Source of the DNA: an uncultured Lachnospiraceae bacterium
Lineage (GTDB): Bacteria; Bacillota; Clostridia; Lachnospirales; Lachnospiraceae
Length of the DNA: 36,986 nt
Assembly (NCBI GenBank): GCA_949879775.1
Contig: CATLBW010000014.1
Location: 1-36,986 of the forward strand
Direction: 5' to 3'
Shown here in pieces: positions 9,301 to 15,665 of the stretch. The position numbers and the translations under genes were made by a program. A model generated the notes under the pieces. That model worked only from the letters and a program-made list of their open reading frames with translations, was not told the origin of the DNA and did no database searches. The first letter of the stretch is position 1, and each line of letters opens with the position of its first letter.

Positions 9301-12300
9301 GAGGACGACTGGTTAAAGGGTGCAGATGGCAAAGCTGTGCGCACTTGGGGGCTGATGTGCGACCAGTATAACGAGGGCAAAGGCTACCTGCCGTTCCGCA
9401 CAACTGATTTGTCGGACATGAGCACAAAGAGCTGGTCTGCGGCGACCGATATAAATTTTGGTTCCTTAAAGAAACGCCACGGGACCATCCTTCCGGTGAC
9501 AGATGAAGAATATAAGGCTGTGATGAAGAAATTTGGCTATCCGGTAGGGGGCGAAGAGCCGGAGCAGAAAGTCCTTGCGGAATTTAATTTTGACAAAGAG
9601 ACAGATTTTGGCGACGGAAGCAAAGGGTTTACCAGCGAGAATGCCAAAGCAGTCGGGAATTATACTTTAAAGGACAGCTATGACAGCAAGGCTGGCAAGG
9701 CGTTGTATCTGGACGGCAGCAGCACGAATTTCCTGACGGTTACGGATAAAGAGGGCAAGAGCCTGCTGACTGGACTGAAAGAGATGACGATTTCCTATGA
9801 GTTCAAACCGGACCGTTCTGATACGAACTGGGTTATGTATGCGGCTCCAAATGCAAATGCGCCGACGTATCAGAGCGAACGCTATCTGGGAATTTTGGCA
9901 AATAGCGGCAAGACTACCGTGGAACGTTATAATAACAGCGGAAAGCGTCCCACAAACCCTGAGGCAGAAACAGGGACTAGCTGGAGCAGGGTGGATATTG
10001 TGCTGACAGAGAGCGCCACCACGGTCTATTTGAATGGGAAGAAAGTATCTGATGCTGAAAGCAGTTACCAGCTTGCGCATATTCTGGGAGGTTCCAGCAT
10101 CTTACAGATTGGAAAGGCAAACTGGGAAAAAGGAGAGTACTGCAAAGGCTGGATAGATAATTTCCGCATTGAGAATAAGGCGCTGACAGAGGCGCAGGTG
10201 CAGGCTTTGGTGGGCGATTTTGAGCAGAGGGTCCCATTGGAAATCACTTCTGCTACGGTGGGCACAGCCCCCAATCGGACGACAGCGTTGAACTACCGGG
10301 GGACAGACGACCATACGGCAGTTACCTCTGTGGTAGATAAGGCCACGAAGGAAATACAGCCCTACGTGCGCAAAGGCACGGACCTGACACAGGTTCCGGT
10401 AAACATTAGCACGAGTGAGACGGTTGACAGCATCAAGGTTGATGGAAAGGCTTTTGCCAACGGCTCCAAAATGGATTTGTCCAAAGATGTGACGCTTGTG
10501 CTTACCAAGGGCAGCAAGACGACATCCTGGAAGCTTAAAAAGCCGGTATTTGCGAACAACCCGGCGCTGCCAGGACAGTATGCAGACCCGGATATCGACT
10601 ATTTTGACGGCAAATTCTGGATTTACCCGACAACGGACGGATATCCTTCCTGGAGCGGGACAATTTTCCACGCATTTTCTTCACCGGATATGGTGAACTG
10701 GGAAGACGAAGGCATTATTATGGAGCTGGCAAAGACGAACCCCGGCGTCAATGACAAAGGCGTGCAGATTGCAGCTTCCCCGTGGGCAGTCAAGGGCAGC
10801 GCGTGGGCGCCTACGATTGAGAAAAAGAACGGCAAATATTATTTCTATTATTGCGGCAAGGATTCCAGCGGGACTTCCGCAGTGGGCGTGGCAGTAGCGG
10901 ATCATCCGGCAGGACCTTATACCGACAAGGGGACGGCCTTGGTTACCACCGCTATGTGCAAGGATGCGGGGGCTTCCGTAGGTCAGGCAATCGACCCCTC
11001 CATCTTTACGGATGACAATGGGAAATCTTATATCCTCCTCGGCAATGGCAGCGCGGTCATTGCAGAGCTTAACGATGATATGATGAGCATTAAAGACGGT
11101 ACGTTGAAACGTATTAATGGGCTGACAGATTTCCGTGAGTCTGTAATTGTAACGAAGGTAAACGGCAAGTATCACTGGACCTGGACCTGCGACGACGCCA
11201 ACAGCCCGAATTACCATGTAAATTACGGCGTCAGCGATAAGCTTCTGCAGGATGATGGAACGGCAAAAGTAGAGTTGAAGAAGAAAAACCTCCTGAGCAA
11301 GGATGAGAGCAAGAATATCCTTGGCAGCGGCCATCAGTCGGTAGTCCATGTGAAGGATGCCAGCGGTAAAGACCGTTATTTCATGGCTTACCATAGGTTC
11401 TACACGCCGCTAAATATCTTTACCTCCGCGGACGGCCTTGGCAAGCACCGTGAGACCTGTATTGATGAGATTACGTTCGACGCTAATGGCGAGATGGTAA
11501 TCGCGCCTACGTTGGAGGGCGTATCTGCAGTGAAGGTTCAGCAGCAGATCGCGGATGACGGCAAGGGCAAGATTGAGGTGGATGTCCAGGCGGTTGTGCC
11601 GGGCAGCGGTGAGACGATTACGGCGTTATTGCCTGCGTCGCTTGCTGACAGCATCAAGGCAGCCCCGACGGCAGAAGCGTCCATTAAGGTGAATATAGCA
11701 AAAAGCGTGCCAGCGGACCAGATTACGGCAGTCACCCTGGCAAAAGAGGTTTTGCAGGCAGCCAAAGATGCAGGTAAGAACCTTACGGTATCTGTAGGCG
11801 GCAGCAAGCCATATACATGGGTATTTTGTGCCGAGGATCTGGCAAATGCGCAGATTGCAGATGTAAACCTGGCATTGTATACAGACAGCGTCAAGGATGC
11901 GGATGTGAAAGATTTATTGAAGGAAGACCAGGATGGCATGACGTTCTCCTTGGCTGAGCAGGGTGACGTCCCGGCAGCAAAGGTTACGGTAGAAGCCAAA
12001 GATGGCTGGAAAGCCGGGGATAAGGTAACGTTAAGCTATTACAACCCGCAGACCAAGACGTTAGAGAATGTCCAGGGATATGCGGTTGGCGAAGATGGCA
12101 AAGTAACGGTTGCCGTCACGAAAGGCGGCAGATACGCGTTGTGGAAAGCGCTGGCTGCTCCGGTAGTTGCGGTAGATAAGGTTACATTGGATAAGAGCAC
12201 GTTGACCCTTAATGTGAAGAAGACAGCTACACTGAAAGCAACTGTTAAGCCGGACAATGCTACCAATAAGAAAGTAAGCTGGAGTTCAGACAAGGTTTCT

Positions 12301-12924
12301 GTTGCGACGGTAAGCCAAAACGGCGTGGTTACGGCGAAGAAAGCCGGGACGGCGACCATCACGGCAGAGGCCGGAGGCAAGAAAGCGACCTGTAAGGTGA
12401 CTGTTAAAGTTCCCGTAAGCAAGGTGGCGCTTAACAAGAAATCACTGACTCTCGGCGTGGGTGAGAAATTTACTTTGAAAGCAACGGTCAGCCCGAAGAC
12501 CGCCACCAATAAGAAAGTGACCTGGACATTGAGCAACAAAAAGAAGGTTGTAACCATTAAGAATGGCAAGCTTGTCGCTAAGAAGAAAGGCACGGTAACG
12601 GTAACGGCAACGGCAGACGGCAAGAAAGCGACCTGTAAGGTAACAGTCAAGGCGGCTCCCGACAAGAAAGCGAAGGTTACGCTGAAAAAGAAGAGCGTGA
12701 AGCTGAAAGTGAAGAAGACTTACCAGATTAAGGCGAAAATCTCCAGCAAAAAATACGGGTGCAATGGATTTAAGTATTCCGTAGATAAAAAGGGCAAGAA
12801 AGTCGTTAAGGTGGATAGCAATGGTAAAGTCACCGCTAAGAAGAAAGGGAAAGCAACCATTACTGTGAAGCCTTATAACGGCAAAGGAAAGAGCGTGAAG
12901 CTGAATGTGACAGTATATAAATAA
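6337..12924 (+). CDS. Giant secreted bimodular GH43 glycosidase with DNRLRE-like, LamG, Ig-like and BIG2 modules
   Basis: 2195 residues from ATG 6337, chosen for AAGGAGGAG 6-7 bases upstream rather than an upstream in-frame ATG. Order: signal peptide (cleavage after VFA, residue 29); DNRLRE-like region 35-250; atrophied Ig-like repeats 251-333, 552-642 and 643-741; LamG-like lectin 339-546; GH43 domain A 743-1075; second LamG 1078-1293; an unassigned module about 1300-1405; GH43 domain B 1408-1728; a beta-rich stalk; three BIG2 repeats 1946-2195. Domain A keeps the GH43 triad as Asp797 (VRDP), Asp926 (IIDTT) and Glu980 (LEGPE). Domain B has Asp1417 (YADPDID), Asp1553 (AIDPS) and Glu1601 (FRES). 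GH43 enzymes cleave alpha-L-arabinofuranosyl or beta-D-xylosyl linkages; tandem GH43 layouts occur in bifidobacterial arabinofuranosidases. No LPXTG or SLH anchor is present; the lysine-rich BIG2 tail may hold it at the wall. The substrate is not determined. Confidence 0.9.
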   Translation: MKQYVKRCLAFLLSFAVAVTMLPASPVFAADGERALGATQTIDCGKFVRAGSIDQVDGLDGKKATFIAVAGDKMSATGNEAGAAGDSETGNGGSGLGSSRVAAMGFELPGGIDPQFISHAELAITVNKCHTHLGSGSTKAAIFQVASTQYDAMADDTAGNAPGSTFPAKDGYAKDKTIYSGGLGGSEGWITNATKDQRISFDVTEWVKESINAKDAYAIYRLQTVRSGWYVYMPDAGDNAPKLSITTLTEADVLQQVKSEIKVPSEARADFTLPTQGVCGATIAWASSDGCIRIEDGKAVVTRPGDEDKDVTLTAEISRGEAKDTATYHVKVIKQVLGEPWAVFDFNTEAQDGKFTSGSVEAVVSGNGTGAGLQDRDEKNGKALYLDGSAKWLSVQNVGGASLLTGLEELTVSFDAKPERTGTNWGFYAAPNANAQGGGKETYIGALINGGNTKIERYRNGRADCPTAATGTEWSHVDVVFEKDATTLYVDGVRKSSIASDFKLTDILGNASIFQIGKANWGNGEFYKGWIDNFTIYDQALTPVELCGPEEIERLVGEDEKSLTVPGEVKEDFELPAKGVNGSAIAWTVAKGDTIKIENNKAIVTRDEKADAQVTLNARISLGEVAKTKEYQVTVLKQPDSVGYIKAALAALEIPNQDDIRDNITLPTEVKVPGEEKMVAISWKSGNTDIITDSKNDKGQEAGMVTRPASDTKVTLTATASVDGQSDEKEFNVTVKAKKEMAKTTSYLFAHFTGTEGRATDEQIYFATSENGSQWLDMTANGSPALASTVGEEGVRDPFLLRSHNGDKFWLIATDLSIFHRGGWGNAQATTTGSKSLVIWESTDLVNWGEPRLADVASRIPGAGMAWAPEAYYDPATGNYVVYWATRSVETNEVGAPVNMFYCTTRDFYTFTEPVLWIDRDHDIIDTTMIYNDEDGKYYRASGDGQITIESSESIYDGWEIIGTLKDIFNNDNYSGAKLEGPEFFEYCEDDWLKGADGKAVRTWGLMCDQYNEGKGYLPFRTTDLSDMSTKSWSAATDINFGSLKKRHGTILPVTDEEYKAVMKKFGYPVGGEEPEQKVLAEFNFDKETDFGDGSKGFTSENAKAVGNYTLKDSYDSKAGKALYLDGSSTNFLTVTDKEGKSLLTGLKEMTISYEFKPDRSDTNWVMYAAPNANAPTYQSERYLGILANSGKTTVERYNNSGKRPTNPEAETGTSWSRVDIVLTESATTVYLNGKKVSDAESSYQLAHILGGSSILQIGKANWEKGEYCKGWIDNFRIENKALTEAQVQALVGDFEQRVPLEITSATVGTAPNRTTALNYRGTDDHTAVTSVVDKATKEIQPYVRKGTDLTQVPVNISTSETVDSIKVDGKAFANGSKMDLSKDVTLVLTKGSKTTSWKLKKPVFANNPALPGQYADPDIDYFDGKFWIYPTTDGYPSWSGTIFHAFSSPDMVNWEDEGIIMELAKTNPGVNDKGVQIAASPWAVKGSAWAPTIEKKNGKYYFYYCGKDSSGTSAVGVAVADHPAGPYTDKGTALVTTAMCKDAGASVGQAIDPSIFTDDNGKSYILLGNGSAVIAELNDDMMSIKDGTLKRINGLTDFRESVIVTKVNGKYHWTWTCDDANSPNYHVNYGVSDKLLQDDGTAKVELKKKNLLSKDESKNILGSGHQSVVHVKDASGKDRYFMAYHRFYTPLNIFTSADGLGKHRETCIDEITFDANGEMVIAPTLEGVSAVKVQQQIADDGKGKIEVDVQAVVPGSGETITALLPASLADSIKAAPTAEASIKVNIAKSVPADQITAVTLAKEVLQAAKDAGKNLTVSVGGSKPYTWVFCAEDLANAQIADVNLALYTDSVKDADVKDLLKEDQDGMTFSLAEQGDVPAAKVTVEAKDGWKAGDKVTLSYYNPQTKTLENVQGYAVGEDGKVTVAVTKGGRYALWKALAAPVVAVDKVTLDKSTLTLNVKKTATLKATVKPDNATNKKVSWSSDKVSVATVSQNGVVTAKKAGTATITAEAGGKKATCKVTVKVPVSKVALNKKSLTLGVGEKFTLKATVSPKTATNKKVTWTLSNKKKVVTIKNGKLVAKKKGTVTVTATADGKKATCKVTVKAAPDKKAKVTLKKKSVKLKVKKTYQIKAKISSKKYGCNGFKYSVDKKGKKVVKVDSNGKVTAKKKGKATITVKPYNGKGKSVKLNVTVYK

Positions 12925-13026
12925 GAAAAAAGCAAAAAAGTACAAAAACTTAAAAAAATTTCCATTTTAATATGGAAGGAGATAGTATATGATTTACTTG
13001 TAACTACTTCTTTCCATCTATAAAGG
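12925..13026 (+). other. A-rich spacer with two small hairpins and a 4-codon ORF
   Basis: TTCCAT-N6-ATGGAA and CTTTCC-N9-GGAAAG are short inverted repeats ahead of the terminator. AAGGAGAT is followed by ATG ATT TAC TTG TAA (about 12989-13003), a complete but tiny ORF. There is no evidence that it is functional. Confidence 0.2.
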
Positions 13027-13088
13027 AAAGCCATGCATCCTGCAATTACAAATTTTTCCCTTCTTCAGGCAGGATGCATGGCTTTTTT
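13027..13088 (+). terminator. Strong intrinsic terminator of the first GH43 gene
   Basis: A perfect 17-bp stem (left arm at 13027-13043, core CCATGCATCCTGC) with a 25-base loop is closed by the right arm at about 13069-13085 and runs into TTTTTT. It lies about 100 bases after the stop codon. Confidence 0.85.
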
Positions 13089-13155
13089 GTTTGATTTTAG
13101 AAAGCCCTTGTCACGATAAAGTGTGAAAGTATCTTCCGAAAGAATAAATTTATGA

Positions 13156-13184
13156 TTGTTAATTATTCTGGCAGAGTCTATAAT
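13156..13184 (+). promoter_or_regulatory. Sigma-A promoter of the Ig/Fn3 secreted protein gene
   Basis: TTGTTA (13156-13161), 17-base spacer, consensus TATAAT (13179-13184). Predicted start is near 13191, giving a leader of about 55 bases before ATG 13246. It lies just after the terminator of the preceding gene, so this gene forms its own transcription unit. Confidence 0.7.
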
Positions 13185-13245
13185 GGTAATAACATAGTAA
13201 TAGGGTTGTGGATAAATGGGGTAATAGGAATGGAGGTATAGGTTT

Positions 13246-14874
13246 ATGAAAGGGTTAAGACGGATGTTGTGCATATTGCTGGTAATCTCTTTATGCATCA
13301 GCCCGGTTCAGTTCCTGGCAGATAAACTGGACGCCCAGGCAGGGTATTATCTGACAGAGAAATGGGATTACACCGACTATGCAACGGAAAATGGGGTTTA
13401 CAGTAAGTTGGGAAATGAAAAAGATGGGTATCAGCATGTGGAGGCACGCCAGGACCTTGCTGACTGGGTAAGCAACAGCGTACTGAACTGCTATACGGGG
13501 GAGGGGCAGAAGGCAAAGCTTTTTGCGTCAAATTTCCCCTATTACAGAAACGGGGAGAAGCTTGAGAAGCCAGTCGTATTCCGTGCGGATGAGGAACACC
13601 CCTGGCAGGCGGGAGCAGGGATTGAGCTTAGGGTACTCTCACAATGGGAAGCGACAGGCCGTATGCTCAGCGTGGAGTTTGGCGTAAGCAAGGGTGCGCC
13701 CAGAACCTGGAAACTGCAGTATAGCCTGGACGATGGGGCGACGTGGCATGATTCCGACTATGAGCCTGTGACAGTGGAAGACAAGGTTGTGCGGATGTAT
13801 ATGAAGAGGCTTTATCTGCCGTATGATTATAACAGCGAAGAATATGAGCAATTGAAGAAATATGGCAGCCATAATCCCGGTTATGATTATGAGCCGTTAG
13901 ATCATCCATACCGTGTGCGCATGACGGCAGTGGATGACGGCTCTGGTTGGATTGGCTCTGAAAAAGGGCAGTTTTGCCTGAAAGAGATCCGTTTGGAATC
14001 GGGTTATTCTGAAGTAGGAGTGGCGGACCCTATTTATAAATGTGAGGTTACCGTGTCCCCGCAGGAGGTATTTTATAATGGGGAGGAGCAGCGTCCGGCT
14101 GTCACGGTGAAATATAAGGATTATTACTTAGAAGAAGGCGAGTTAAAATTTACGGAACGCATCCTGGAGGAAGACCGGGATTATGCGCTAGAGTACCGTG
14201 ATAATGTTAATGTGGGAACCGGAAAGGTCATCATATACGGGGAAGGAGATTACAGAGGGACGGTCGAGCGGGAATTCACGATTCGCCAGCCAAGCCAGCC
14301 AAATAAGCCAAATAAGCCAAGCCAGGAGATTACCGGCAGGGAGGTTTATAAGAAGGATTGTAAAAGCAGGTCGTTTTCCCTGGATATTAAGCGGAAAGCC
14401 GGGGATGGGAAGTTGACTTATAAATCTTCCGATTCGAAGGTTGCAGCGGTAAACCAAAACGGCAAGGTATCGGTCAAAGGCCCAGGCAGCGCGGTCATTA
14501 CGGTCCATGCTTTGGGGACAGAGAACTATCAAGAGGCGGACTTTCGGGCAACGGTCCTTGTCAGTCCCGGGCAGCAGGCTATTAAGGGTATCAAGAGCAC
14601 AAAAGCCGGGAAAATAACCGTGAGATGGAAGAGGGATGCGAAAGCGGCGGGTTATCAGGTACAGTATGGCACGGATAAAAATTTTAAGAAAAATGTGAAG
14701 ACGATAAAGGTTAAAGGCAGTAAGGCCATTTCCAAGACCACGCCGAAGCTGAAAAAAGGCAAAACGTATTATGTGAGGGTACGCGCCTACAAAACGGCAG
14801 AAAAGGATGGGAAAAAACAGGAGCTGTATGGAAAATGGAGTAAGTCGGTGAAAAGCAGGATTAGTAAGAAATAG
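13246..14874 (+). CDS. Secreted multi-domain surface protein (Ig-like, BIG2-like and Fn3-like), no recognised enzyme domain
   Basis: A 542-residue protein with a signal peptide (residues 1-31, hydrophobic CILLVISLCISPV, then LDAQAGYYL). The N-terminal half (about 35-255) is Trp/Tyr/Asp-rich (WKLQYSLDDGATWHDSDYEP) and resembles a beta-sandwich carbohydrate-binding module, but no family is recognised. Next comes a YNGEEQRPAVTVKYKD...GEGDYRGTVEREFTI repeat of the MBG/YDG-like Ig class (about 265-345), a PSQPNKPNKPSQ linker, a BIG2-like domain (about 365-440) and an Fn3-like domain (IKSTKAGKITVRWKRDAKAAGYQVQYG) to the lysine-rich end. The ribosome site is GGAGGT, 8 bases before the ATG. Standing between the two GH43 genes, it may be a glycan-binding or scaffold partner. 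That role is inferred only from location and architecture. Confidence 0.8.
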   Translation: MKGLRRMLCILLVISLCISPVQFLADKLDAQAGYYLTEKWDYTDYATENGVYSKLGNEKDGYQHVEARQDLADWVSNSVLNCYTGEGQKAKLFASNFPYYRNGEKLEKPVVFRADEEHPWQAGAGIELRVLSQWEATGRMLSVEFGVSKGAPRTWKLQYSLDDGATWHDSDYEPVTVEDKVVRMYMKRLYLPYDYNSEEYEQLKKYGSHNPGYDYEPLDHPYRVRMTAVDDGSGWIGSEKGQFCLKEIRLESGYSEVGVADPIYKCEVTVSPQEVFYNGEEQRPAVTVKYKDYYLEEGELKFTERILEEDRDYALEYRDNVNVGTGKVIIYGEGDYRGTVEREFTIRQPSQPNKPNKPSQEITGREVYKKDCKSRSFSLDIKRKAGDGKLTYKSSDSKVAAVNQNGKVSVKGPGSAVITVHALGTENYQEADFRATVLVSPGQQAIKGIKSTKAGKITVRWKRDAKAAGYQVQYGTDKNFKKNVKTIKVKGSKAISKTTPKLKKGKTYYVRVRAYKTAEKDGKKQELYGKWSKSVKSRISKK

Positions 14875-14917
14875 CCGTTGGCTTTTCCCGGAGGCTGAAA
14901 ATGGAATAGGACGTAAA

Positions 14918-14950
14918 AAGGGAGATGCTGTTTAGTGTGGCGTCTCCCTT
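14918..14950 (+). terminator. Hairpin after the Ig/Fn3 gene, probable terminator
   Basis: AAGGGAGATGC / GCGTCTCCCTT forms an 11-bp stem with one G-T pair and an 11-base loop. It lacks a clear T-run, so termination is less certain. Confidence 0.45.
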
Positions 14951-14992
14951 GACTGATACCAGATTAGGATAAAAATTTTAGAAAAAGGCATA

Positions 14993-15021
14993 TTGAAAAA
15001 CATTTTTGCATATGCTATAAT
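14993..15021 (+). promoter_or_regulatory. Strong extended -10 promoter of the putative antitoxin RNA
   Basis: TTGAAA (14993-14998), 17-base spacer, TGC-TATAAT (-10 at 15016-15021). No ORF follows before the terminator at 15067-15104, so the product should be a short RNA. Confidence 0.7.
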
Positions 15022-15027
15022 GCCAAT

Positions 15028-15115
15028 AGGCAAAAAGAAATGAAAAGTCCACGTTGACGAAAGAACGAATCCCTAAACTGTATTGCAGTACAGTTTAGGG
15101 ATTCTTCTTTACTTT
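15028..15115 (+). ncRNA. Putative short antitoxin RNA (RNA II-like), about 85-90 nt, ending in a strong terminator
   Basis: The predicted transcript starts about 7 bases after the -10 box and ends at a 16-bp perfect stem, with left arm at 15067-15082 beginning GAATCCCTAAACTG, a 6-base loop, and right arm 15089-15104, followed by TTCTTTACTTTTA. It contains no ribosome site or ORF of note. It faces the minus-strand peptide gene that ends at 15140. In the Enterococcus par (Fst) system two convergent RNAs share such a bidirectional terminator, and this layout is the same. Direct antisense pairing with the toxin mRNA would occur in the terminator region. No clear second pairing repeat was found in the toxin leader. 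Confidence 0.5.
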
Positions 15116-15139
15116 TATACTGGCAAAGCACCCAGTAGG

Positions 15140-15238
15140 TTATTTGTTGCTCTTGTCATTGCTGTCTAACCATTTGATGATGTAGTGGCAAGCTACACCA
15201 GCCGCAACAGCGATTAAAAAAGAAATGAAAATATCCAA
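15140..15238 (-). CDS. Fst-like small hydrophobic peptide, putative type I toxin (32 aa)
   Basis: A small gene reading TTG (15236-15238) to TAA (15140-15142), with AAGGAGG exactly 8 bases before the TTG. The peptide begins MDIFISFLIAVAAG, has one membrane helix of about 20 residues, then KWLD and a charged tail SNDKSNK. This matches the plan of Fst/Lpt-type toxins (short helix, Trp-Leu, polar C-terminus), although the family's IAP proline is absent. In-frame GTG at 15245-15247 is an alternative start but overlaps the ribosome site. In the leader, CCTG-GCAA-CAGG forms a small hairpin and CACC can pair with the GGTG of the ribosome site, which could hide it, as in regulated toxin mRNAs. Toxicity is inferred, not shown. 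Confidence 0.65.
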   Translation of the reverse strand: MDIFISFLIAVAAGVACHYIIKWLDSNDKSNK

Positions 15239-15285
15239 CGCCGACACCTCCTTCCTGTTGCCAGGTTTCGGTGAGCAACGCAAAA

Positions 15286-15314
15286 ATTATAACATACTGT
15301 TTGATGTTATTCTA
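15286..15314 (-). promoter_or_regulatory. Extended -10 promoter of the small peptide gene
   Basis: Read on the minus strand, TGT-TATAAT lies with its -10 at 15286-15291. A poor -35 (TAGAAT) sits 17 bases upstream at 15309-15314. Predicted start is near 15279, about 40 bases before the TTG. Confidence 0.55.
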
Positions 15315-15564
15315 TCTTTTTCTCAAAAAGATTTATAATTGGGAATGTGGCTGACACAATCTGATGCTCGCTATCACTGGGGACATCCCGAAAATACTAT
15401 TTTGATAAAGGCATCTTCTTTCGGCAAGTAAAGTTGAATATATTTTTGAGTTTTATCCTTATCTGGTTTCGTTCTTTTGTGAATAAAAGACAAAAAAGCG
15501 AAAAGTAAAGCATATGGAATCCCTGGCAATATCGTTATAATGTGCATGGATGTAACATTTGTCC
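15315..15564. other. Gap with no supported gene
   Basis: A 65-codon minus-strand frame (15374-15571) has a hydrophobic stretch but no ribosome binding site, and only a TTG start or an unsupported internal ATG. TATAAT at 15536-15541 lacks a good -35. Nothing else is recognised. Confidence 0.3.
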
Positions 15565-15594
15565 TTGACAAGGAAAGAGATAAAATGTTACTCT
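15565..15594 (+). promoter_or_regulatory. Promoter of the second GH43 gene
   Basis: Consensus TTGACA (15565-15570), 18-base spacer, TACTCT (15589-15594). The expected start is near 15601, ahead of a hairpin in the leader. Confidence 0.5.
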
Positions 15595-15612
15595 CATATC
15601 AAGTAAAAATTT

Positions 15613-15646
15613 ACTAAAAATCCTGGTTTCCTACTGGATTTTTGGT
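15613..15646 (+). promoter_or_regulatory. Leader hairpin just before the ribosome site of the second GH43 gene
   Basis: ACTAAAAATCC / GGATTTTTGGT pairs over 11 bp (one G-T) around a 12-base loop. It ends 5 bases before AAGGAGGG. It could stabilise the mRNA or act as a weak terminator; there is no T-run after the stem. Confidence 0.4.
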
Positions 15647-15665
15647 AAGAGAAGGAGGGTAATTT

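Noticed and set aside
12172-12924. Cell-wall sorting signal (LPXTG) at the end of the GH43 proteins
   Set aside because: No LPXTG, membrane anchor or SLH motif is present; the proteins end directly after BIG2 repeats.
13027-13088. Long-loop hairpin considered as a riboswitch
   Set aside because: It lies after a stop codon and runs into T6, which is terminator form; no conserved riboswitch motif was seen.
15374-15571. Possible small membrane protein on the minus strand
   Set aside because: It has a hydrophobic stretch but only a TTG start without a ribosome site; not supported enough to call a gene.
6160-15665. Shared YesN-binding motif upstream of both GH43 genes
   Set aside because: Comparing 6160-6336 with 15560-15665 by eye gave only weak AT-rich similarity, so a common site is not claimed.
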